Below are positions 8,922 through 19,785 of a stretch of 64,000 nt of DNA, in pieces (the first letter of the stretch is position 1; every line of letters starts with the position of its first letter). Made by a program: the position numbers and the translations under genes. The notes below the pieces were generated by a model. That model worked only from the letters and a program-made list of their open reading frames with translations, had not been told where the DNA came from and made no database searches. The stretch is from Sphingomonas sp. (GTDB lineage: Bacteria; Pseudomonadota; Alphaproteobacteria; Sphingomonadales; Sphingomonadaceae), in assembly GCF_017304615.1 (NCBI RefSeq), contig NZ_JAFKLZ010000002.1, positions 310,001-374,000 of the forward strand, given 5' to 3'.

Positions 8922-9887
8922 CTACCGGCGAACCATGTAGAGCCGCCACAATTCCTGTCCGCACTGGAACACCCAGATCAAGCCGACACCGATGATGGCG
9001 TAATGGATGCTGAGATTTATACTGCGGTCGATGTCGGCGACTCGATCGGCCGGCATCGTCGCGGAACTCGCGGTGATCCAGCGACCGGCGCGATAGATCA
9101 CCACCAGCAAGGCCAGCGCTCCCGCCGTGGTTCCGACGCCTAACAGCGCGCGCGTCGCCTTCCAGCGCGGGCGAACCCAGCGGACGACATTGTAGATCAG
9201 GTGAGCGATCATCAACGCCAGCATCGGCGTCCACAACGTCGCCCAGACCGGCGCCGGGGTGAGCGTCAGACCCTTTTCGTCGGTCCACGCCAGCGGCACG
9301 TGGATCATCCCCACCCACCACAGGATGATGACGATACCGGCCGCGACCTCGAACGCCGAATTCCACGCGCTCTGCGGCTTGACCTTGAGGTCGGCGAGGT
9401 TCGGCAGTTCCTCCGGCTTCCACTTTTGGAGATAGGCGTTGAGCCATCCGGTGCGCTCGAGCACCGCGAACCCAAGCGTCACCAGCGCCGCATTGCCCAG
9501 CAGCGACCACCACAGGCCGCCCGTCGCCCCCGCCAGCGCGTGGGCCAGCGATTTGCCGCCGAACACGACATCGGCGAGGTTCGAGAGGACGCCGACAGCC
9601 AGCACGATCGCCAGCACCACCTTCAGCACGAACCAGTAGAAGGGAAACAGGTCCGGCCCGATCAGCGATTGCTGCGCGCCATACCGCGCGGCGACCGCCA
9701 AGGGGTGGCCGAAATCGCGCAATATCGCGCTGACTTCCTTTTCCCCGAGTGGCCGGCCGAGCGCATCCTCGCGGTCCTCGATCTGGCTGGCGATGACGTC
9801 GCGCAGTTCGGCGATCACATCGTCGGCGTTCGCCTCGCGCGGCAGGTTCCAGCGGATCGCGGCCAGATAGCGGTCGATCAGGTCCAT
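8922..9887 (-). CDS. HAAS-domain membrane protein, PadR partner
   Basis: The first 70 residues (MDLIDRYLAAIRWNLP... AILRDFGHPLAVAARYG) form a HAAS domain, a small helical module found fused to membrane proteins and almost always encoded beside PadR regulators. After it come about six hydrophobic segments ending with a helix near residue 305. The protein is 321 residues with no catalytic motif. Its start is 1 base from the padR stop, so the two are one operon under the dyads at 10247-10277. By analogy it is an envelope-stress or permease-type component controlled by the PadR protein; its action is unknown. Confidence 0.75.
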   Translation of the reverse strand: MDLIDRYLAAIRWNLPREANADDVIAELRDVIASQIEDREDALGRPLGEKEVSAILRDFGHPLAVAARYGAQQSLIGPDLFPFYWFVLKVVLAIVLAVGVLSNLADVVFGGKSLAHALAGATGGLWWSLLGNAALVTLGFAVLERTGWLNAYLQKWKPEELPNLADLKVKPQSAWNSAFEVAAGIVIILWWVGMIHVPLAWTDEKGLTLTPAPVWATLWTPMLALMIAHLIYNVVRWVRPRWKATRALLGVGTTAGALALLVVIYRAGRWITASSATMPADRVADIDRSINLSIHYAIIGVGLIWVFQCGQELWRLYMVRR

Positions 9888-9888
9888 C

Positions 9889-10230
9889 TCACTTGTCCTT
9901 TTCGGTGAGGCGCAGGATCGATTCGGAGATCGCGTTCCATTCGCCGAGCAATTGCGCGAGCGTTTCGACGCCCTGGGCCGAGAGTTTGTAGAATCGCTTG
10001 GTGCGCTTGGCGTCCTCGCGCCATTCGCTCGTCAGGAGCCCCTGGCTCTCGAGCCGCCGCAGCAGCGGATAGAGCGCGCCTTCGTCGATCGGCAGCCCGG
10101 CCTCCTCCAGGCTCTGGCGCAGCGTATAGCCGTAGCGTTCCTCGCGCAGCGCCCCGAGCACGGCGAGCACCAGCGATCCGCGGCGCAACTCGACGCGCAT
10201 CTTTTCGAACAGATCGTCTTCCGTCGGCAA
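9889..10230 (-). CDS. PadR-family transcriptional regulator
   Basis: A 113-residue winged-helix protein: LRRGSLVLAVLGALREERYGYTL begins the domain, IDEGALYPLLRRLESQGLL is the recognition helix and KRFYKLSAQGVETL the wing, all characteristic of PadR. These proteins repress neighbouring membrane or efflux genes and are often autoregulated. Here it is first in an operon with the HAAS membrane gene. Two overlapping dyads 17 bases upstream of its start are its likely operator. ATG at 10230 gives a normal family length. Confidence 0.92.
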   Translation of the reverse strand: MPTEDDLFEKMRVELRRGSLVLAVLGALREERYGYTLRQSLEEAGLPIDEGALYPLLRRLESQGLLTSEWREDAKRTKRFYKLSAQGVETLAQLLGEWNAISESILRLTEKDK

Positions 10231-10246
10231 AGCCTGTGCCTCGCAT

Positions 10247-10277
10247 AGTGTATGTCACACACTGTATGATACACAGT
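10247..10277. promoter_or_regulatory. Two overlapping 17-base dyads upstream of padR
   Basis: AGTGTATGTCACACACT (10247-10263) and ACTGTATGATACACAGT (10261-10277) are each near-perfect inverted repeats with ACT shared between them, so their centres are 14 bases apart. The region lies 17 bases from the padR start and 38 from the divergent YdeI-like gene. Two ordered dyads suit cooperative binding of a PadR dimer and autoregulation; the binding is inference. Confidence 0.6.
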
Positions 10278-10314
10278 AGTTGCCGAGTCAAGCCGGTGGT
10301 GCGAAGCCGCGGGC

Positions 10315-10917
10315 GTGGAGACGAAAGCCGGGCTGCCGATCATCGCGTTCGCCGACCTTGCGGCATGGGAGGCGTGGCTGGCCGATCAGCCCGCCGGTGC
10401 GACGGGGCTGTGGCTCAAGATCGCGAAGGCGGGGAACGCCGCCTCGGCGCTGACCAAGGCGCGAGCGATCGACGGAGCGCTGTGCCACGGATGGATCGAC
10501 GGGCAAATCGACAGATATGACGATGACTGGTTTCTGACCCGCTTCACCCCGCGCAAGCCGCAAAGCAAATGGTCGGAGCGGAATCGCCGGCGCGCGGAGG
10601 AATTGACGGTGGACGGACGAGTTTCACCGGCGGGACATGCGGCGATTTCCGCAGCCAGAGCCGATGGGCGGTGGGATGCGGCCTACGCGCCAGCATCGAC
10701 TGCGGCCGAGCCCGACGACTTACGCGCGGCGCTCGACGCGCATCCCGATGCCCGCGCATTCTTCGACACGCTCACCGGTGCCAACCGCTACGCCATCCTC
10801 TACCGCATCCACACCGCGAAGAAGCCCGAGACACGTGCCGCACGGATCGCCAAGTTCGTCGCGATGTGCGCCGCGCACGAGACGTTGCACGGAAAAGTTC
10901 CGAATAAACGTCCCTAA
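10315..10917 (+). CDS. YdeI/OmpD-associated family protein
   Basis: The 200-residue product matches the YdeI family (sometimes called bacteriocin-protection proteins): an N-terminal AWLADQPAGATGLWLKIAK, then LCHGWIDGQIDRYDDDWFL and RFTPRKPQSKWSERN, which are the conserved blocks, and a C-terminal helical segment with RIHTAKKPETRAARI. The start is GTG at 10315; no ATG is available nearby. Biochemical function is not established for the family. It is divergent from padR, so the dyads between them could affect it too. Confidence 0.82.
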   Translation: METKAGLPIIAFADLAAWEAWLADQPAGATGLWLKIAKAGNAASALTKARAIDGALCHGWIDGQIDRYDDDWFLTRFTPRKPQSKWSERNRRRAEELTVDGRVSPAGHAAISAARADGRWDAAYAPASTAAEPDDLRAALDAHPDARAFFDTLTGANRYAILYRIHTAKKPETRAARIAKFVAMCAAHETLHGKVPNKRP

Positions 10918-11017
10918 CGCGGAATTGCCGCTTCCTGTGAAGGAGTTGTTGGCCGCGACGGGGTGACCTTCCCGACTGTGCATAGCAAGGGGCGATGCAC
11001 AGAAGGGGGCTGTAAAA

Positions 11018-11596
11018 ATGCGTATTTTCCGTGCCTTATTGGGTTCTGCAATTTTGTCTGGCGCACTGGTCGTGGGCATGACCGCCACAGCGCAGACCTT
11101 CAAGCCGACGGTCGTCGACGCCGATATTTCGCCACTGGAAACGCTGTGGCACGTCCGCGTCGCCCTCAACGTCGCCGCGCTGGTTTGCCGGGACGCCGAC
11201 GAAACCGTCACTATTGCCGCCTACAACACGCTTATCCGCCGACAGGGCGTGGCGCTCGCGGCGGCAAACAACGCGGTCGATGCCCGGTACAAGGCGCAAT
11301 ATGGTGCCCGTTGGCAAAGCGAGCGCGAACGCGACATGACCAAGCTCTACAATTTCTTCGCCCAGCCGACCGCGCAGGCAGAATTCTGCGCGACCGCCAA
11401 AAGCGTGCTTGCGACAATCGCCGGCGTCGATCCCGGCGCGTTGATGGCGTTTGCGCAGGCCAACCTGCCGACGCTCGAAGCGCCGTTCTGGAGCCCGGCG
11501 CCGCAGCCGCAGACCCAGTTCGCCGACGACGGGCACGGATCGACGGCGGTCGTCGCTGCCGCGGCGAGGGTTCAGGTCGCGCCGGGCGGTTTCTGA
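11018..11596 (+). CDS. Secreted protein of unknown function
   Basis: I do not recognise this 192-residue protein. It has a clear Sec signal (MRIFRALLGSAILSGALVVG, cleavage after TATA near residue 25) and a mature part with two cysteines (VCRDADET and FCATAKS), which could pair in the periplasm. YGARWQSERERDMTKLYNFF suggests a small helical fold, resembling other short secreted sphingomonad proteins. ATG 11018 follows AGGGGGCTGTAAAA. It lies alone between the YdeI-like gene and ptsP, same strand as both. Confidence 0.65.
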   Translation: MRIFRALLGSAILSGALVVGMTATAQTFKPTVVDADISPLETLWHVRVALNVAALVCRDADETVTIAAYNTLIRRQGVALAAANNAVDARYKAQYGARWQSERERDMTKLYNFFAQPTAQAEFCATAKSVLATIAGVDPGALMAFAQANLPTLEAPFWSPAPQPQTQFADDGHGSTAVVAAAARVQVAPGGF

Positions 11597-11660
11597 CGCC
11601 GAAGTTTAAGTTGCTGCGGTGGCGATAGCGCCGCCGCCGCCGATCTGTTAGCGGTCGGGC

Positions 11661-13937
11661 ATGGCCGTCACCGCCGCCGCCAACGCTCGCGAAATTCTCG
11701 TCAACCTCCATGAGGTGATGGCGGCGCGGTCGAGTCCGCAAGCGAAACTCGACGCCGTTGTGCGCATCATCGGCGAAGCGCTCGATAGCGAAGTGTGCTC
11801 GATCTACCTGCTGCGCGAAGGGCTGCTCGAACTCTACGCCACGAGAGGCCTCGACCAGGCGGCGGTCCACGTCACCAGGCTGGCGCTCGGCGAGGGACTG
11901 GTCGGGACGATCGCGCAGAATGTCGAGACGCTGAACCTCGACGAAGCGGCCGCACACCCCGATTTCGCCTATCGCCCCGAAACCGGCGAGGACGAATTCC
12001 ACAGCTTCGCCGGCGTGCCGATCATCCGCCGCGAACGGTCGATCGGCGTGCTCGCGGTCCAGCACAAGGACCCGCGCAAGTACGAAGATGTCGAGATCGA
12101 AGCGCTGCAAACGGTCGCGATGGTGCTGTCCGAACTGATCGCGAGCGCCGGCTTGGTCGATCAGCGCGCCGACGCCGCGTCCCGCCCGCAATCGACCGCC
12201 GCGATCCGGCTCGACGGGCTCAAGCTGGTCGAGGGGATGGGGATCGGCCACGCGGTCTATCACCAGCCGCGCATCACCATCGAACATACCGTCGCCGAGG
12301 ATACCGAGGCCGAGCGCCACCGCGTCTATGCCGCGTTCGACAAGATGCGCGAACAGATCGAGCGCATGTCGGCACAGGCCGAATTCGGCGTCGGCGGCGA
12401 GCACGACGAAGTGCTCGCGATGTACAAGATGTTCGCCTACGACGAGGGCTGGTCGCGGCGGATCAACGAAGCAATCGATTCGGGCCTCACCGCCGAAGCC
12501 GCGATCGAGCGCGTCCAGCAACGCACGCGGATGCGGATGCGCCAGATCGGCGACCCCCTGCTCCAGGATCGCATGCACGACCTGGAGGATCTGTCCAACC
12601 GGCTGCTGCGCATCGTGTCGGGCCAGATGGGCACCGCCGCGCAACTGGGCCTGCGCCAGGACACCATCCTGATCGCGCGCAACCTGGGGCCCGCCGAACT
12701 GCTCGAATATGACCGCCGCCGGCTGAAGGGCGTCGTGCTGGAGGAAGGATCGCTGACCGCGCACGTCATCATCGTCGCGCGCGCGATGGGCGTGCCGGTG
12801 CTGGGCCGCGTGCGCAACGTGCGCCAGCATGTCGGCGAGGGCGACCTGCTGCTGCTCGACGTCACCGGCAACGGCACGGCGACCGTTCGCCCCTCGGCAG
12901 CGATGGAGGAGGCGTTCGACGCCAAGCTTCTCCTGCGGCAGAAACGCCGCGCCGCCTTCGCCGCGTTGCGCGACGAGGCGCCGGTCACGAAGGACGGCGT
13001 GCGGTTGACGGTGATGTGCAATGCGGGCCTGCGCGACGATGTGGCGGCGCTCGACGTGACCGGGGCGGACGGCATCGGGCTGTTCCGCACCGAATTCCAG
13101 TTCCTCGTATCGGCGACGCTACCGCAGCGCGAACGCCAGTTGCGGCTGTACAAGGACGTGCTCGACGCCGCCGGGGACAAGCCGGTCGTGTTCCGCACCG
13201 TCGATATCGGCGGCGACAAGGCGCTCCCCTACCTCAACGCGCATGACGAGGATGAGGAAAACCCGGCGATGGGTTGGCGGGCGCTCCGGCTGGCGCTCGA
13301 ACGCGGCGGCTTGATGAAGGCGCAGGCGCGTGCCCTGATCGAGGCCGCGGGGGGACGCACGCTCAATGTCATGTTCCCGATGGTCAGCGAGCCTTGGGAA
13401 TTCGACGAGGCCAAGGCGCTCTTCGAGGCGCAGCGCGACTGGCTGAGCGCGCGCGGCAAGCGGCTGCCGGTCGAGATCCGCTATGGTGCGATGCTGGAAG
13501 TGCCGGGCCTTGCCGAGCAGCTCGACGTACTGCTGCCCAACATCCAGTTCCTGTCGGTCGGGACCAACGATCTGACCCAGTTCCTGTTCGCCGCCGACCG
13601 CGCCAACCCCAAGCTCGCGGAACGGTACGACTGGCTGAGCCCCACGATCCTGCGCTTCCTCAAGCGCGTCGTCGGGCCGTGCCGCGACGCCGGCGTGACA
13701 TTGGCAGTTTGCGGGGAAATGGGCGGCCGCCCCCTCGAAGCCATGGCGTTGATCGGGCTCGGCATCGAACGCTTGTCGATCACGCCGGCGGCGGTCGGTC
13801 CCATCAAGGCGATGGTGCGGAGCCTCGACCACGCGGCTATCACGGCCGAGATGGATCGGCTGCTGGCGGCGCCGACACGCGACATGCGCGGATCGCTGAC
13901 CGGCTGGGCGGCCCGAAACGGGGTCGAGCTCGCCTGA
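11661..13937 (+). CDS. ptsP: PTS-Ntr enzyme I, PEP--protein phosphotransferase PtsP
   Basis: PtsP takes phosphate from phosphoenolpyruvate and passes it to NPr, starting the nitrogen-related phosphotransfer chain that regulates rather than imports sugar. The 758-residue protein has an N-terminal GAF domain (about 20-165), a swivelling phosphohistidine domain with GSLTAHVIIVARAMG (His368), and a PEP-binding barrel with GLFRTEFQFL, DIGGDKALPY and the C-terminal CGEMGGRP block containing the catalytic Cys. Length is the family's. The chain's other proteins (NPr, PtsN) are not in the window, though rpoN, a usual ptsN neighbour, is. Confidence 0.95.
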   Translation: MAVTAAANAREILVNLHEVMAARSSPQAKLDAVVRIIGEALDSEVCSIYLLREGLLELYATRGLDQAAVHVTRLALGEGLVGTIAQNVETLNLDEAAAHPDFAYRPETGEDEFHSFAGVPIIRRERSIGVLAVQHKDPRKYEDVEIEALQTVAMVLSELIASAGLVDQRADAASRPQSTAAIRLDGLKLVEGMGIGHAVYHQPRITIEHTVAEDTEAERHRVYAAFDKMREQIERMSAQAEFGVGGEHDEVLAMYKMFAYDEGWSRRINEAIDSGLTAEAAIERVQQRTRMRMRQIGDPLLQDRMHDLEDLSNRLLRIVSGQMGTAAQLGLRQDTILIARNLGPAELLEYDRRRLKGVVLEEGSLTAHVIIVARAMGVPVLGRVRNVRQHVGEGDLLLLDVTGNGTATVRPSAAMEEAFDAKLLLRQKRRAAFAALRDEAPVTKDGVRLTVMCNAGLRDDVAALDVTGADGIGLFRTEFQFLVSATLPQRERQLRLYKDVLDAAGDKPVVFRTVDIGGDKALPYLNAHDEDEENPAMGWRALRLALERGGLMKAQARALIEAAGGRTLNVMFPMVSEPWEFDEAKALFEAQRDWLSARGKRLPVEIRYGAMLEVPGLAEQLDVLLPNIQFLSVGTNDLTQFLFAADRANPKLAERYDWLSPTILRFLKRVVGPCRDAGVTLAVCGEMGGRPLEAMALIGLGIERLSITPAAVGPIKAMVRSLDHAAITAEMDRLLAAPTRDMRGSLTGWAARNGVELA

Positions 13938-14049
13938 ATCGACGGCGAACCGCGCCCGATTGGCGTTGACGGCGACGGGGCTTTGGCCGACATCATTTCG
14001 TCAAGGCGCGGGTCCAATGAAGGGTCGCACCCCGTTGCCGGAGAGATTG

Positions 14050-14967
14050 ATGGACGAGGACAAAACGCCGGACCAGGCTTCGCTCTTTCCGAAGAGCACC
14101 GGCGACAAGTTGCGGGAAGCGCGTGAGGCGCTTGGGCTGACGCTGGCGGACATCGCCAGCCGGACGCGCGTGCCGATGCGCCACCTCGAGGCGATCGAGA
14201 ATGGCGATTATGGCAGCTTGCCCTCCCCGACCTATACGATCGGGTTCGCCAAGACCTATGCGCGTGCCGTCGGGCTCGACGAGAAGGCCATCGCTGCGGA
14301 GGTGCGCAACAACCCGCAACTGCCGCTCGCGCCCGTCACCGATTACGAAGCCTACCAGCCGAGCGACGGGAAGCGCGTGCCGTCGTTCGGGCTGGCGGCG
14401 ATCGCCGGGCTGATCGCCGGACTCGTGTTGATCGCTGCGATCCTGTGGTACGGAACCAACCTGTTCCGCGGATCGGAGGAGCCTGTCGCGCCGCCGGTCG
14501 AAAACACCATTGCCGCGGCGCCCGAAGCGACGCCGACGCCGGTATCCGGGGGGCAAGTCGCGCTGACCGCGACCGACAGCGTGTGGCTCAAGGTCTATGA
14601 CGCGACGGGCAAGACGCTGTTCGAGAAGACGATGGCGGCGGGCGAACGCTACGACGTGCCCCAGGACGCCAACGGTCCGATGATCAATATCGGCCGCCCC
14701 GACAAGATTCAGGTGACCGTCAACGGATCGGCGGTGGCGCCGCTCGGCGACGGCAAGGTCGCGATCAAGGACGTGCCGATCAGCGCCGCCGCGCTCCAGG
14801 CGCGGGGCAGTGCACCGACACCCGCCGCGACCCCGACGTCGGCCCCGACACCCGTCGCCACCGCGACGCCAAAAACGACGAAGGTGCCGCCGGCGTTCCA
14901 GCCGGTTGTCACGCCGACGCCTGACGCTGACGCGACGCCTGCGCCGGCCACGACGCCGGCGCCCTGA
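14050..14967 (+). CDS. RodZ-like HTH membrane protein
   Basis: Residues 16-78 form an Xre-type helix-turn-helix (KLREAREALGLTLADIASRT, then PMRHLEAIENGDYGSLPSP), followed by one membrane helix (about 112-136), an extracytoplasmic DUF4115-like domain (168-247, VWLKVYDATGKTLFEKTM) and a low-complexity Thr/Pro/Ala tail (253-305). This is the RodZ layout; RodZ links MreB to the elongation machinery for rod shape. ATG 14050 is preferred over ATG 14017 because GGAGA lies 5 bases upstream. Gene order ptsP-this-ybgF-tilS-ftsH fits sphingomonads. Whether it acts as RodZ is inferred. Confidence 0.82.
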   Translation: MDEDKTPDQASLFPKSTGDKLREAREALGLTLADIASRTRVPMRHLEAIENGDYGSLPSPTYTIGFAKTYARAVGLDEKAIAAEVRNNPQLPLAPVTDYEAYQPSDGKRVPSFGLAAIAGLIAGLVLIAAILWYGTNLFRGSEEPVAPPVENTIAAAPEATPTPVSGGQVALTATDSVWLKVYDATGKTLFEKTMAAGERYDVPQDANGPMINIGRPDKIQVTVNGSAVAPLGDGKVAIKDVPISAAALQARGSAPTPAATPTSAPTPVATATPKTTKVPPAFQPVVTPTPDADATPAPATTPAP

Positions 14968-15030
14968 TCGGGTGGTGTCGGACGGCAGTCGGCGATAGGT
15001 TGGGTTGGGCGGATCATTTCGGGGACAGGT

Positions 15031-15981
15031 ATGCGTAAGTTTGCGATGATGGCGTTGATCGTCGGCGGCCTGAGCGTCGCGGGTCCGGTCGACGCGCAAA
15101 GTTCCGGGCAATCGCTCGACGCGCGGATGACGCAAGTCGAAAAGCGGCTCAACACGGTCGAGCGCGTGATTTCCCGCCAGAACGGCGGCGCGCCGATGGT
15201 GCAGCCCGAAATCGGCCCGCCCGATGCAACCGTCAGCGCCGCGGGCACTCCCGCCAGCGCACCGCTCGCCGACCTGCAAGCGCGCGTTGCCAGCGTCGAG
15301 GGAGAACTGAGCGGCCTCACCAATCGCGTCGAAACGGCGGAATATCGGCTGCGGCAGCTCGAAGCCGATTTCGCAGCATACAAGAAGGATACCGATGCCC
15401 GGCTGACGGCGCTGGAGAACGGGAAGAACGCAGCGCCGATCGCGGTGACCGAGACGCCCGCCCCGGCCAAGCCGACCAAGCCCGCGACGACGACACCCAA
15501 GCCGGGTCCGACCCCCGCGACCGATGCCGACCCCGACCGCGCCGCACGCGTGGCAGCAGTGCCCAAGCCGACCGGCGCCGACGCGCCTGACAAGGGCACC
15601 TATGCCTATAATTACGGCTACCGGCTGTGGAAGGCGCAGCTCTATCCGGAGGCCGAGGGACAGCTCGAAAAATTCGCGACGCGCTTTCCCAAGCATCGCC
15701 TGACCAGCCGCGCGCAGAACGTGCTCGGGCTGATCTATCTCGACGACGACAAGGCGCGCGAGGCGGCACAGATTTTCTACGAGAATTATTCGAAGCTGCC
15801 CGATGGCGATCGTGCGCCGGACAGCCTGCTCAACCTCGCCAAGTCGCTGATCGTGATGAAGCGCCCGGCCGGCGACATTTGCCAAGTCTATAAGGAACTG
15901 GGCGATGTGTACGGCGACAAACTGAATACGGCGCAGAAGGCCGAAGCCGACAAGGGCCGTGCAACCTACAAATGCCGCTGA
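15031..15981 (+). CDS. ybgF: Tol-Pal system protein YbgF/CpoB
   Basis: A periplasmic 316-residue protein: signal peptide (cut after VDA, residue 22), a coiled-coil segment (about 28-50 and 80-130, with SLDARMTQVEKRLNTVERV and LTNRVETAEYRLRQLEADF), a Pro/Thr/Lys-rich linker, and a TPR domain from about residue 190 (TYAYNYGYRLWKAQLYPEAE). YbgF/CpoB coordinates the Tol-Pal complex with cell-wall synthesis at division. The rest of tol-pal is not in the window. The 3' end overlaps tilS by 23 bases if tilS starts at GTG 15959. Confidence 0.9.
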   Translation: MRKFAMMALIVGGLSVAGPVDAQSSGQSLDARMTQVEKRLNTVERVISRQNGGAPMVQPEIGPPDATVSAAGTPASAPLADLQARVASVEGELSGLTNRVETAEYRLRQLEADFAAYKKDTDARLTALENGKNAAPIAVTETPAPAKPTKPATTTPKPGPTPATDADPDRAARVAAVPKPTGADAPDKGTYAYNYGYRLWKAQLYPEAEGQLEKFATRFPKHRLTSRAQNVLGLIYLDDDKAREAAQIFYENYSKLPDGDRAPDSLLNLAKSLIVMKRPAGDICQVYKELGDVYGDKLNTAQKAEADKGRATYKCR

Positions 15982-16948
15982 GCTGAGCGCGGGCGATGTC
16001 GCGCGGTTCGCGCGCGATCTCGCCGCGCTGGCCAATCCCGACGCGCCGCTGCTCGTCGCGGTGTCGGGCGGTCCCGACAGCGTCGCACTGTTACTGCTCG
16101 CGCATGCAGCGCTGGGGGAAAGGTGCCGTGCCGCGACGGTGGACCATGGCCTGCGCCCCGAATCGGCGAGCGAAGCGGCGTGGGTCGCCGACCTTTGCGC
16201 CGCGCGCGGTATTCCCCATGCGATCCTGACCGCGCCGCTGCCCGACCGCGCCGGGCGCACCGCCAACCTGTCCGCCCGCGCGCGCGCGCTGCGCTATCGC
16301 TTGCTCGAGGAGCAAGCAGATGCGATCGGCGCGGCTCATATCGCCACCGCGCACCATGCCGATGATCAGGTCGAAACGCTGGTCATGCGGCTGAACCGCG
16401 GCGCGGGGGTTGCGGGGCTGGCCGGGGTTCGCGCGAAGAGCGGGCGGATCGTGCGGCCGCTGCTCGGCTGGCGCCACGCCGAGCTGGTGGCGCTGTGCGC
16501 CGCGCAGGGCATCGCGCCGATCGACGACCCGAGCAACGTCAGCGACCGATTCGACCGCGCGCGCCTGAGAAAGTCGCTCGCCGCAGTGGACTGGCTCGAC
16601 GCCGGGCGGGTAGCCGCGAGCGCCACGGCGCTGGGCGACGCCGAGGAGGCGATCGGCTGGATGGTCGATCGGCTGTGGGACCAATTGTGCCATCGCGACA
16701 CGACGGGAATCGCGCTGGAGGTGCCCGGCGACCTACCGTTCGAACTCCGCCGGAGACTGGTCGAACGGTGCGTGCTCGCGATCGACGCCATGGCGTCACC
16801 ACGCGGTGGCGCCCTTGCCGCCGCTGTGCGCGCGCTCGAATCAGGTGGGTCGACGATGCTGGGTAACGTCGCGTGCAACCCTGCTCGGGCGGACGATGGC
16901 GCAATAAAATGGCGTTTTGCGATGGCTCCGCCGCGCCGATCGGACTGA
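15959..16948 (+). CDS. tilS: tRNA(Ile)-lysidine synthase TilS
   Basis: TilS attaches lysine to C34 of the CAU-anticodon tRNA-Ile using ATP so that it reads AUA. The 329-residue product has the PP-loop VAVSGGPDSVALLLL (SGGPDS at 36-41), then ATVDHGLRPES and ATAHHADDQVETLVMRLNRG, the tRNA/ATP-contact blocks. It is short: the C-terminal TilS substrate-binding domains are reduced, as in other alphaproteobacteria. The start is probably GTG 15959 inside ybgF; no later ATG in frame precedes the PP-loop. Essential in bacteria with this decoding route. Confidence 0.93.
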   Translation: MQPTNAAELSAGDVARFARDLAALANPDAPLLVAVSGGPDSVALLLLAHAALGERCRAATVDHGLRPESASEAAWVADLCAARGIPHAILTAPLPDRAGRTANLSARARALRYRLLEEQADAIGAAHIATAHHADDQVETLVMRLNRGAGVAGLAGVRAKSGRIVRPLLGWRHAELVALCAAQGIAPIDDPSNVSDRFDRARLRKSLAAVDWLDAGRVAASATALGDAEEAIGWMVDRLWDQLCHRDTTGIALEVPGDLPFELRRRLVERCVLAIDAMASPRGGALAAAVRALESGGSTMLGNVACNPARADDGAIKWRFAMAPPRRSD

Positions 16949-16973
16949 TCGACGCAATGCGCGGCTTGTTCCA

Positions 16974-17001
16974 TTGCCATTAATAGTTGCTCGCCTATTT
17001 T
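16974..17001 (+). promoter_or_regulatory. Putative ftsH promoter
   Basis: TTGCCA (16974-16979), a 16-base spacer and TATTTT (16996-17001) end 30 bases before the ftsH start. The same layout (TTGC-A box, 16 bases, TATA-type box) occurs before rpmF and the aminotransferase gene in this window. Pattern only; not proven. Confidence 0.42.
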
Positions 17002-17031
17002 AAGGGGCGACGAAAAAGGTAAGCCACGAAC

Positions 17032-18984
<1,953 letters not shown>

Positions 18985-18998
18985 TACGTTGCGCTGAC

Positions 18999-19029
18999 CG
19001 GCGCGGGTTGCATTTCGCGGCCCGCGCCG
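18999..19029 (+). terminator. Hairpin after ftsH
   Basis: A 9-base perfect stem (CGGCGCGGG with CCCGCGCCG) around a 13-base loop starts 14 bases after the ftsH stop. It is followed only by TTATG, so termination would be imperfect; it may instead be part of the rpmI leader, where L20 or L35 feedback structures occur in other bacteria. No match to a known leader was recognised. Confidence 0.5.
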
Positions 19030-19125
19030 TTATGCGCGCCCACTTCCGAGCGATGCGGATGAAGTTTGCCCGGCCATCAAGGGCTGCCGCGGCATGCTTG
19101 CGTATCGCCAAACGAAAGGACCAAA

Positions 19126-19329
19126 ATGCCCAAGCTCAAGACGAAGAGCGGCGTCAAGAAGCGCTTCAAGCTCACCGCCACCGGTAAGCTGAAGCACGGC
19201 GTCGCCGGCAAGCGCCACCGGCTCATCAGCCACAACGGCAAGTATATCCGCCAGAACCGCGGGACGACCGTCCTGTCGGACGCCGACACCAAGACGGTGA
19301 AGGCGTGGGCACCGTACGGCCTGAACTGA
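19126..19329 (+). CDS. rpmI: 50S ribosomal protein bL35
   Basis: The 67-residue basic protein starts [20 protein letters not shown] and contains [20 protein letters not shown], the standard bL35 sequence, binding 23S rRNA in the large subunit. ATG 19126 follows GAAAGGACC; the longer frame upstream is spurious. It is 14 bases from rplT, forming the usual rpmI-rplT pair. The infC gene, upstream of this pair in many bacteria, is absent here; ftsH takes that place. Confidence 0.98.
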   Translation: MPKLKTKSGVKKRFKLTATGKLKHGVAGKRHRLISHNGKYIRQNRGTTVLSDADTKTVKAWAPYGLN

Positions 19330-19343
19330 GGAGCTAGAGAGAC

Positions 19344-19709
19344 ATGGCACGCGTCAAACGGGGTGTAACCACCCGCGCCAAGCACAAGAACATCCTCGAA
19401 CAGGCCAAGGGCTATCGCGGTCGTCGCAAGAACACGATCCGCGTCGCTCGCCAGGCCGTCGAGAAGGCCGGGCAATACGCCTATCGCGACCGCAAGGTGA
19501 AGAAGCGGACCTTCCGGGGTCTGTGGATCCAGCGCATCAACGCCGGTGTCCGGGCCGAAGGCCTGACGTACTCGCAGTTCATGCACGGGCTGAAGCTCGC
19601 CGGTATCGAACTCGACCGGAAGGTGCTCGCGGACATCGCGATGCACGAGGGCGAAGCCTTTACCGCCATCATCGCGCAGGCGAAGGCGGCGCTGCCCCAG
19701 GCCGCCTGA
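19344..19709 (+). CDS. rplT: 50S ribosomal protein bL20
   Basis: The 121-residue product matches bL20 throughout: [20 protein letters not shown] at the start, [20 protein letters not shown] and [20 protein letters not shown] in the globular part. bL20 is an early 23S-binding assembly protein and in other bacteria represses its own operon. It follows rpmI by 14 bases and is closed by a strong terminator. Confidence 0.98.
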   Translation: MARVKRGVTTRAKHKNILEQAKGYRGRRKNTIRVARQAVEKAGQYAYRDRKVKKRTFRGLWIQRINAGVRAEGLTYSQFMHGLKLAGIELDRKVLADIAMHEGEAFTAIIAQAKAALPQAA

Positions 19710-19736
19710 AGCGACCTGTAGCGAGCGAAGAACATG

Positions 19737-19766
19737 GGGCGTCGGTGGCAACACCGGCGCCCTTTT
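19737..19766 (+). terminator. Rho-independent terminator after rplT
   Basis: An 11-base stem (GGGCGTCGGTG with CACCGGCGCCC, one G-U pair) closes on a GCAA tetraloop and runs straight into TTTT. It ends the rpmI-rplT transcript and separates it from the GNAT-pheS-pheT unit. Confidence 0.85.
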
Positions 19767-19785
19767 CGTTGTGGAAGGTTTGAGC

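Noticed and set aside
10637-10966. Different-frame extension past the YdeI-like gene ending in a plausible-looking helix
   Set aside because: The in-frame protein already has a normal family length and C-terminus; the overlap frame has no family match and shifts only by chance.
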